NCBI GenBank assembly: GCA_013154225.1
Contig: JAADCW010000160.1
Span: 1-7,260, forward strand
DNA: 7,260 nt
Source: Chloroflexota bacterium
GTDB taxonomy: Bacteria; Chloroflexota; Anaerolineae; Anaerolineales; DRMV01
Direction: 5' to 3'
This document shows positions 1-5,056 of this stretch, in pieces. Both the position numbers and the translations under genes were made by a program. Position 1 is the first letter of the stretch, and each line of letters begins with the position of its first letter. The notes beneath the pieces were generated by a model that had not been told where the DNA came from, made no database searches, and saw only the letters and a program-made list of their open reading frames with translations.

Positions 1-22
1 GTTTTGTTCGTCACGACGTTTC

Positions 23-42
23 CGCGCCGCATGACCGGCGCG
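23..42. other. Inverted repeat upstream of the amidohydrolase gene
   Basis: CGCGCCG (23-29) and CGGCGCG (36-42) form a perfect 7-bp stem around a 6-base loop. It is followed on the + strand by a pyrimidine-rich but not uniform T stretch (TATCCCTTCTTC). It could be the terminator of a gene ending just left of the window or a leader hairpin of the gene starting at 70. The sequence does not decide between these. Confidence 0.35.
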
Positions 43-60
43 TATCCCTTCTTCATAGCA

Positions 61-67
61 GAGGTGA
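61..67 (+). promoter_or_regulatory. Ribosome binding site that fixes the amidohydrolase start
   Basis: GAGGTGA at 61-67 lies directly before ATG 70, with the GAGG core 5 bases from the start codon. The reading frame stays open to the left edge through a TTG at position 4. The Shine-Dalgarno match and the fact that family homology begins just after it (LLTNAIVLTMDE) favour ATG 70. Confidence 0.75.
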
Positions 68-69
68 CT

Positions 70-2049
70 ATGCCGAAACAACAGGTGGACCAACTTCTTA
101 CCAACGCCATCGTGTTGACGATGGATGAGGACTACCATATTTACGAACCCGGCGCGGTGGCCATTCAGGGCAACACCATCGTGGCCGTGGGCCCTGAAGC
201 CGAAATCACCGCGGCTTACACCGCGGCCGAAACGTGCGACTGCGGCGGCAAGGTGCTTTCTCCGGGCCTGATCAATGCTCATACCCACGTGCCCATGACG
301 CTACTGCGCGGCCTGGCCGACGACCTGCGGTTGGACGTCTGGCTGTTGGGCTACATGATGCCGGTGGAGCGGGAATTTGTCTCGCCGGAATTTGTGTATT
401 TGGGCACCAAACTCGCGACCGCGGAACTCATCCGCTCGGGTGTGACGGCTTTTGCGGATATGTATTATTTTGAGGAAGAGGTCGCCAAGGCCGCGGCCGA
501 AGCCGGGATGCGCGCGCTGGCCGCGGAAACTGTGCTCAAATTCCCCTCGCCCGATGCGTCTTCCTATGAGGAAGCTTTGGAATACGCGCGCGACTTCATC
601 GCCCGCTGGAAAGACCATCCCCTCATTGTGCCTTCTGTAGCACCTCATGCGCCTTACACCGTGACTGATGAAATTTGGCACGCGGCCACGCAGTTGGCGC
701 TGGAATATGACGTGCCCATTCACACCCATCTGGCCGAAACCGCGCAAGAAGTGGAAGATATGCGCTCGGCCACGGGGATGCCGGTGATCCCCTACGTCAA
801 AAAGCAGGGCGTGTTTGAAGCCAAGGTGTTGGCCGCGCATTGCGTGCACATTGACGAAGGAGAAATGCACACTCTGCAGCATTGGAACGTGGGCGTGGCG
901 CACAATCCCTCTTCCAACCTCAAATTGGCCGACGGCATCGCGCCCGTGGCCAAGATGTTGGAACTGGGCCTGCACGTGGGCATCGGCACCGATGGTCCTT
1001 CTTCCAACAATGATTTGGACATGATCGAGGAAATTCGCCTGACCGCGCTGTTGGCCAAGGGCGCAACGGGCGACCCCACGGTGGTGCCGGCCAAGCAGGC
1101 GTGGGCAATGGCCACCCGCATTGGCGCGCAGGCCCTGCACATGGGCGATTACACCGGTTCGCTGGAGCCTGGCAAGCGGGCTGACCTCATCCTGATTGAC
1201 ATCACCCCCTTGCACAACGCACCCCGTTTCCGCCGCAACCCTGATGGCATTTATGCCCAGTTGGTGTACGCGGCCAAATCTACTGATGTGACCGACGTCA
1301 TGGTGGACGGCAAATGGCTGATGCGCGGCCGCGAACTGCTCACCGTGAACGAAGCCGAACTTCTGGCCCAGGCCGACGACTACGCGCGGCGCATTGATGC
1401 GTTCCTCATTCAGCGCGAGCAGTCGGTGCTTTCCAAACTGCTGGCCATCGAAGGCGCGACCGAGGCCGAGAGTTTCGAGGTCCAACTCAAGGTCAAGGTA
1501 GATGACCCCGACGCGGTGGCCAAGGCCATTGAGCAGGCCGAAGGGCTGGAAATCATCTACCGCCGCCACTATCGGGAATACGACGTTTACTTTGCCTTCG
1601 ACGATCCCAAGCAGGGCTATCTGCGCTATCGGGAAGACGAATTTGTGGAGCCTGATGGTTCGGTGTCGCGGGTGCGCTATCGCCTTACCCTCATTGGCCC
1701 CGCACACGAAGACGCGTTCCCCGGCGCGGTGTTGCTCAGCCGCAGCCGTTACCTGGCTTCTGCAACCCACAGCCTGCGCTTCTATCGGGAATACTTCCAG
1801 CCCACCACCGAATACGTGGTGGAAAAGGACCGCCTGCGCTGGAAGGTGAAATTCCAGGGCACGGAATTCTTCATCAATCTGGATAAAGTGACCAATCCGC
1901 CTTTGGGCGCGTTCCTGGAGATCAAGAGCCGCACGTGGAGCCGCCGCGACGCGGAGCGCAAGGCCAGCCTGGCCGCGGACTTGCTGCGCCTGTTGGGTGT
2001 GACCGATGCCCAACCGGTGGATAAGGACTACGTCGCGCTGGTGAAATAA
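70..2049 (+). CDS. mtaD: MtaD-type amidohydrolase (MTA/SAH deaminase-like) fused to a C-terminal CYTH-like domain
   Basis: The product is 659 residues. Residues 1 to about 430 form a complete cytosolic amidohydrolase of the methylthioadenosine/S-adenosylhomocysteine deaminase group, which converts the adenine moiety to hypoxanthine with release of ammonia. Visible metal and catalytic residues are the HTH motif (H71, H73), H220 and E223 in THLAET, H257 in AAHCVH, and D308 in GTDGPSSNN. The cap-side motif LLRGLADDL (78-86) is typical of MtaD. The family usually ends near residue 430-440. Here a short helical linker (about 431-462) leads to about 195 further residues that read as a CYTH domain: FEVQLKVKV (469-477), GYLRYRED (516-523), RLTLIGP (538-544), basic strand RLRWKVKF (588-595) and FLEIK (615-619). 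The classic ExExK signature is ExQxK (E470, Q472, K474). There is no stop or frameshift between the two parts. The deaminase assignment is firm at family level but the exact substrate is not proven. The CYTH call is by eye, and its function in this context is unknown. Confidence 0.87.
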   Translation: MPKQQVDQLLTNAIVLTMDEDYHIYEPGAVAIQGNTIVAVGPEAEITAAYTAAETCDCGGKVLSPGLINAHTHVPMTLLRGLADDLRLDVWLLGYMMPVEREFVSPEFVYLGTKLATAELIRSGVTAFADMYYFEEEVAKAAAEAGMRALAAETVLKFPSPDASSYEEALEYARDFIARWKDHPLIVPSVAPHAPYTVTDEIWHAATQLALEYDVPIHTHLAETAQEVEDMRSATGMPVIPYVKKQGVFEAKVLAAHCVHIDEGEMHTLQHWNVGVAHNPSSNLKLADGIAPVAKMLELGLHVGIGTDGPSSNNDLDMIEEIRLTALLAKGATGDPTVVPAKQAWAMATRIGAQALHMGDYTGSLEPGKRADLILIDITPLHNAPRFRRNPDGIYAQLVYAAKSTDVTDVMVDGKWLMRGRELLTVNEAELLAQADDYARRIDAFLIQREQSVLSKLLAIEGATEAESFEVQLKVKVDDPDAVAKAIEQAEGLEIIYRRHYREYDVYFAFDDPKQGYLRYREDEFVEPDGSVSRVRYRLTLIGPAHEDAFPGAVLLSRSRYLASATHSLRFYREYFQPTTEYVVEKDRLRWKVKFQGTEFFINLDKVTNPPLGAFLEIKSRTWSRRDAERKASLAADLLRLLGVTDAQPVDKDYVALVK

Positions 2050-2097
2050 GAATCTCTCCGAAGATTTCTCGCAGGAATTGTCACCCTCCACGAAAAG

Positions 2098-2120
2098 CCC
2101 CTCTCCCTCTGGGAGAGGGG
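2098..2120. repeat. Palindromic intergenic repeat, perfect 10-bp stem
   Basis: CCCCTCTCCC (2098-2107), loop TCT, then GGGAGAGGGG (2111-2120). This C-tract/GAGAGGGG palindrome resembles dispersed REP-like intergenic repeats found in many high-GC bacterial genomes, including Chloroflexota. It sits 48 bases after the upstream stop codon and may block transcription or protect the mRNA 3' end. There is no T tract, so it is not a canonical intrinsic terminator. Confidence 0.65.
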
Positions 2121-2209
2121 TTGGGCCTGGGCTGAGCACCGACGAAGCAGTGCGGGCACAAACCAAGATTGCTTTCACCCTCATGCCTCGGCGTCGCTCG
2201 GGCGCAGTT

Positions 2210-2234
2210 CCTCCTTTGCCTAAGGGCAGGGAGG
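2210..2234. repeat. Second, imperfect palindrome of the same intergenic repeat region
   Basis: CCTCC (2210-2214) pairs with GGAGG (2230-2234), and TGCC (2217-2220) pairs with GGCA (2225-2228), with one T bulge and one G-T wobble. Together with the 2098-2120 palindrome it brackets about 135 bases that look like one composite repeat unit. An open frame crossing it encodes a low-complexity Ser/Pro/Arg-rich peptide typical of spurious translations of such repeats, so no gene is called here. Confidence 0.45.
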
Positions 2235-2321
2235 GACGCGCCTTTCTGAGCGCGCTCAAGGTGGCTTGCAATAACACCCGAGGATAATTTTTTCGGACCT
2301 ACCCATCACGCTGTGCCGCCC

Positions 2322-3479
2322 ATGAAAACCGACCGTTCCCGACCTTTCCCCTACATCGCGGTGCTGACCGTGGCCGCGGGGCATTTCATCCACGACACGT
2401 TTTCGGCCTTTCTCGCGCCGCTGTTGCCGTGGCTGATTGACAAATTCGCGCTCACCTACACCGAAGCCGGTGCGCTGACCGCGTTTCTGCAAGCGCCGTC
2501 CATCTTCAACCCGTTCATTGGTTATCTCAGCGAGCGGACGTCGCTGCGTTATTTTGTGGCCTTTGCGCCCGCGGCCACCGCGACCGGTATGGTGCTGGTG
2601 GGGGTGATGCCTAATTATTGGGCGTTGGCCGCGCTCCTGCTGGTGACCGGCTTCAGCGTGGCCGCGTTCCATGCGCCCGCGCCTGCGCTGGTGGCGCACC
2701 TCGCGCCAGAGCGTACTGGCCTTGGCATGAGTTTTTTCATGGCCGGCGGGGAATTAGGCCGGGTGGTCGGCCCCACCCTGGCGGTGTGGGCTGTGGGCAT
2801 GTGGGGGCTGGAAGGCTTGCCTCGCCTGCTGGTGCTGGGATGGGGCGTGTCGCTCATCCTGTTTTGGCAGGTGCGCAAGATTGAGGTCCACGTGGCCCGC
2901 CGCCCGATCAGCGAACTCTGGCCGATTTTGCAGAAGTTGGCCGTGCCCCTGACCGCACTGGTGTTGGGGCGAAGTATGCTTTTGGGCGCGTTGGGTACGT
3001 TTCTGCCCACGTTTCTCAGCGAAACCGGCCTGACCAAAGCCCAGGGCGGCTTGGCGTTTGCCTGGCTGTATGAAGCCTTTGGCGTGGCCGGCGCGTTGGT
3101 CATTGGTTCGTTGAGCGATCGGGTTGGGCGGGTGCCGACGATTGTGGCCGCGGTGTTGGTCTCGGGTGCGGCCGCGGCCGGCTTCCTGCTGACCGAGAGC
3201 ATGTGGCGGCTGGCCTGGCTGCCTTTGTTGGGCTTTTCGGCCCTTTCGTTTCAGCCTGTGCTGATGGCACTGGTGCAAGATTACGCTCCGCACCACCGCG
3301 CCACAGCCAACGGCGCTTATCTGGCGCTGAGTTTTGTTTCTCGCCCTGTGGCCGTGCTGGCCGTGGGGCGTATGGCCGATTTATGGGGTCTGCATACCGC
3401 TTTTGCTTTGAGCGCCGCGGCCGCGGTGCTGGCCCTCTTGGCGTTGTTTTGGCTTCCCAAAGCCGAGGAGGCGTACTGA
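2322..3479 (+). CDS. Major facilitator superfamily transporter, Fsr (fosmidomycin resistance)-like
   Basis: The product is 385 residues and almost wholly hydrophobic, consistent with the 12 membrane helices of the major facilitator superfamily and its usual length. The N-terminal helix carries GHFIHDTFSAFLAPLLPW (20-37), like the conserved H-F-x-x-D start of the Fsr group. FHAPAPALVAHLAPERTG (116-133) followed by FFMAGGELGRVVGP (138-151) matches the Fsr pattern of a histidine-proline segment and then a glycine-rich helix. Loop 2-3 type motifs are visible as GYLSERTSLR (67-76) and GSLSDRVGR (262-270). A basic cytosolic loop lies near 184-196. The substrate cannot be read from sequence; drug or metabolite efflux is the family expectation. 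ATG 2322 is chosen over an in-frame GTG at 2313; neither has a good Shine-Dalgarno sequence, so the start is uncertain by three codons. The gene overlaps the next one by one base. Confidence 0.85.
   Translation: MKTDRSRPFPYIAVLTVAAGHFIHDTFSAFLAPLLPWLIDKFALTYTEAGALTAFLQAPSIFNPFIGYLSERTSLRYFVAFAPAATATGMVLVGVMPNYWALAALLLVTGFSVAAFHAPAPALVAHLAPERTGLGMSFFMAGGELGRVVGPTLAVWAVGMWGLEGLPRLLVLGWGVSLILFWQVRKIEVHVARRPISELWPILQKLAVPLTALVLGRSMLLGALGTFLPTFLSETGLTKAQGGLAFAWLYEAFGVAGALVIGSLSDRVGRVPTIVAAVLVSGAAAAGFLLTESMWRLAWLPLLGFSALSFQPVLMALVQDYAPHHRATANGAYLALSFVSRPVAVLAVGRMADLWGLHTAFALSAAAAVLALLALFWLPKAEEAY
3465..3471 (+). promoter_or_regulatory. Strong ribosome binding site inside the transporter gene end
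   Basis: GAGGAGG lies 7 bases before the ATG at 3479, within the last codons of the transporter gene. It supports the ATG overlapping the TGA as the phosphatase start, rather than the longer open frame that runs back to about 3203 through transporter coding sequence. Confidence 0.8.
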
Positions 3480-4270
3480 TGCCCACCCCATCCCTTGCGC
3501 TTTTTGCTCAGGGCTTGGCCCTGCAGGTCGGGCGGCGGTTGGCGCGGCGCTTTGAGGTCGCCCGCAACAACCCCCGCCGCAAGGCCGACCGTTCCCTGGT
3601 GACCGATGCCGACCTGGAGGCCGACGAAGCCTTCACCCGTGCGTTGGAAGCCGCGTTCCCGGGGGTGCCGGTGCTCAGTGAAGAGCGCACCACCATTTTG
3701 CCGGAAACCACGACCGCGTGGGTGCTTGACCCCCTGGATGGCACCACCAACTTCGCGTTGGGGCTGCCCTTATGGGGGGTGCTGTTGGCCTTTGTGGAAG
3801 ACGGCCAACCGACTGTGGGCGTGGCTTATTTCCCGGTGATGGATGAGCTCTTCGTGGCCGTGCGCGGGCAGGGCGCCACCCGCAACGGTGCGGCTATCCA
3901 TACCCGCGGGGTGGATACGGCCCACGAAACCGCGTTTGCGCTGGTGTGCTCCCGCAGTTTGCGGCGCTATCGGTTGGCCTGGCCGTGGAAGATGCGCATT
4001 TTGGGCTCTGCAGGCTATGAATGGACCACGGTGGCGCGCGGTGTGGCTGTGGCTTCCCTGCAGGCCACGCCCAAGGTGTGGGATTTGGCCGCGCCCGCGT
4101 TGGTGCTCACCGAAGCCGGCGGCCATTGGGATGTGCTCCAGGGCGAAAATCCCTTCCCCTTGAAGGCGGGGGTGGATTACAAAAACCGTGATTTCCCCGC
4201 ACTGGCCGCGGCTTCACCGGAACTGTGGCAAACCTTGCGTGAGGGCATCTCGCCGCGGGCCGCGGGTTGA
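3479..4270 (+). CDS. Inositol monophosphatase family protein
   Basis: The product is 263 residues, the usual length for this family of Mg2+-dependent, Li+-sensitive phosphatases, which act on inositol phosphates, fructose-1,6-bisphosphate, or PAP/PAPS-type nucleotides. The metal site is complete: E68 in LSEE, the D84-P-L-D87-G-T signature within WVLDPLDGTTNF (81-92), and D202 in WDLAAPALVLTEAGG (201-215). The N-terminal KADRSLVTDADLEAD segment (35-49) supplies the conserved lysine and the TD pair. No signal peptide or membrane helix is evident, so it should be cytosolic. The start codon shares the TGATG overlap with the transporter stop, and a strong GAGGAGG precedes it, so the two genes are co-transcribed and probably translationally coupled. 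The substrate (myo-inositol phosphate, histidinol phosphate, PAP or fructose bisphosphate) cannot be decided from these motifs alone. Confidence 0.92.
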   Translation: MPTPSLALFAQGLALQVGRRLARRFEVARNNPRRKADRSLVTDADLEADEAFTRALEAAFPGVPVLSEERTTILPETTTAWVLDPLDGTTNFALGLPLWGVLLAFVEDGQPTVGVAYFPVMDELFVAVRGQGATRNGAAIHTRGVDTAHETAFALVCSRSLRRYRLAWPWKMRILGSAGYEWTTVARGVAVASLQATPKVWDLAAPALVLTEAGGHWDVLQGENPFPLKAGVDYKNRDFPALAAASPELWQTLREGISPRAAG

Positions 4271-4298
4271 TGCCGTGGGCGTTTTTTCAAGGGAATAT

Positions 4299-4329
4299 AA
4301 AAAAGCCTCCCAATTCGGGAGGCTTTTTT
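4299..4329. terminator. Bidirectional intrinsic terminator between convergent genes
   Basis: A6 (4299-4304), GCCTCCC (4305-4311), loop AATTC, GGGAGGC (4317-4323), T6 (4324-4329). The 7-bp GC-rich stem is flanked by an A tract and a T tract, so it reads as an intrinsic terminator on both strands. It sits 28 bases after the phosphatase stop and 19 bases beyond the greA stop, and serves both. Confidence 0.93.
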
Positions 4330-4348
4330 GGTTGCCTTTTGTGCGGTT

Positions 4349-4810
4349 TTAGGCCACTTTGACGATTTTGACTTTGAAAGCGCCGTCAGGGGCCTGGACT
4401 TCCACCTCGTCGCCGGCTTTGTGGCCCATGAGGGCTTTGCCCAAGGGCGACTCGTTGGAGATCAGCCCTTCGCGCGGGGAAGCCTCGGCTGCACCGACCA
4501 CAGTGTAGGTTTCTTCACTGCCGTCGTCGTAGGCGATGGTGACTTTGCTTCCAATGCCTACTTCGTCCGATCCGCCGCCCTCCACAACGCGGGCATTGGC
4601 CAAAAGGTATTCCAGTTCTTGAATGCGCCCTTCTACAAAGGCTTGTTCGTTTTTTGCGGCCTCATATTCCGCATTTTCAATGAGTTCACCGCCTTCGGCC
4701 AAGGCCTCGTGCAGCCGTTGGGCTACTTCCTGACGCTTGACCGTGCGGAGATATTCCAATTCCTCTTGGAGTTTTTTGTAACCTTCAGGTGTGAGGTAGG
4801 TTGTGCTCAT
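4349..4810 (-). CDS. greA: Transcription elongation factor GreA
   Basis: The product is 153 residues, close to the usual length of about 158. GreA enters the RNA polymerase secondary channel and stimulates cleavage of backtracked transcripts. Residues 1-75 form the N-terminal coiled coil, starting with the typical YLTPEGYKKLQEELEYL (5-21) and bearing the tip signature GGELIENAEYEAAKNEQAF (40-58). The C-terminal globular domain begins near 83 (VGIGSKVTI), and SPLGKALMGHKAGDEVEV (121-138) is the conserved polymerase-binding segment. At the tip the usual G-D-L-x-E-N-A-E-Y reads G-E-L-I-E-N-A-E-Y, so the first catalytic aspartate is a glutamate (E42) while the second acidic residue (E45) is kept. 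The Shine-Dalgarno sequence AGGAAGGGG is two bases upstream of the ATG. It is downstream of ftsH on the same strand but separated by a terminator and seems to have its own promoter. Confidence 0.97.
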   Translation of the reverse strand: MSTTYLTPEGYKKLQEELEYLRTVKRQEVAQRLHEALAEGGELIENAEYEAAKNEQAFVEGRIQELEYLLANARVVEGGGSDEVGIGSKVTIAYDDGSEETYTVVGAAEASPREGLISNESPLGKALMGHKAGDEVEVQAPDGAFKVKIVKVA

Positions 4811-4823
4811 AGCCCCTTCCTAT

Positions 4824-4837
4824 GGCTGTGAACAGCC
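4824..4837. other. Perfect inverted repeat next to the greA ribosome binding site
   Basis: GGCTGT (4824-4829), two bases, ACAGCC (4832-4837). On the - strand it ends two bases before the AGGAAGGGG ribosome binding site of greA, so a hairpin or a bound protein here could affect translation initiation. The stem is short (6 bp), and function is inferred only from position. Confidence 0.4.
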
Positions 4838-4863
4838 TGTGAGAGATATAACGAAAAGCGGTG

Positions 4864-4880
4864 TGAGCCCGAAGGGCTCA
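4864..4880. other. Perfect 7-bp hairpin in the greA leader
   Basis: TGAGCCC (4864-4870), a 3-base loop, GGGCTCA (4874-4880). On the - strand the loop is TTC. It directly abuts the next inverted repeat (4880-4903), so the two form a tandem pair of stems in the presumed greA leader. A short run of four T follows about 8 bases later on the - strand, too weak for a confident attenuator call. Confidence 0.5.
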
Positions 4881-4903
4881 ATGCACCGCCGTGGCGGTGC
4901 ATT
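4880..4903. promoter_or_regulatory. 24-base perfect palindrome overlapping the greA -10 box, candidate operator
   Basis: AATGCACCGCC (4880-4890), GT, GGCGGTGCATT (4893-4903): 11 paired bases on each side. The right arm shares three bases with the - strand TATAAT box (4901-4906), and the expected greA transcription start falls inside the palindrome. That geometry fits an operator for a dimeric repressor. It could equally be an RNA hairpin or a copy of a dispersed repeat. Confidence 0.45.
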
Positions 4904-4929
4904 ATAGTCAAAAACAGGCCGGGGAACAA
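4901..4929 (-). promoter_or_regulatory. Candidate greA promoter
   Basis: On the - strand a perfect TATAAT (4906 down to 4901) lies 17 bases downstream of TTGTTC (4929-4924), which keeps only the TTG half of the -35 consensus. The predicted start near 4894 gives a leader of about 85 bases before the greA ATG. The -10 is convincing and the -35 is weak. Confidence 0.5.
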
Positions 4930-5000
4930 GGTTTTGGACGAAAATGCACAGGGTTGACCTGCGGACGTGAATACGGAGCAGGCGTTGGGGGTGATTACGA

Positions 5001-5038
5001 ACAAGCCTCCCCAGCAGGGCGGGGAGGCTTGTTTTTTT
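5001..5038. terminator. Terminator hairpin between ftsH and greA
   Basis: ACAAGCCTCCCC (5001-5012) pairs with GGGGAGGCTTGT (5021-5032) around an 8-base loop, and seven T residues follow on the + strand (5032-5038). On the - strand, where ftsH ends at 5057, the inner GCCTCCCC/GGGGAGGC stem is followed by TTGTTCGT, a weaker U tract. It probably ends ftsH transcripts, but its stronger polarity is for + strand transcription. Confidence 0.8.
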
Positions 5039-5056
5039 GATGGAAAAGGGCCAGTT

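Noticed and set aside
301..2277. Very long open frame (658 codons) on the - strand opposite the amidohydrolase gene
   Set aside because: It is antisense to a clearly conserved gene, and its translation is His/Arg/Gly-rich with no recognisable domain. Long antisense frames are expected from GC-rich codon bias.
2078..2287. 69-codon open frame in the gap before the transporter
   Set aside because: It translates the palindromic repeat into a Ser/Pro/Arg-rich peptide, a common artefact of such repeats.
3203..3478. N-terminal extension of the phosphatase into transporter sequence
   Set aside because: The added residues are out-of-frame transporter codons, and the GAGGAGG plus ATG 3479 gives a normal family length.
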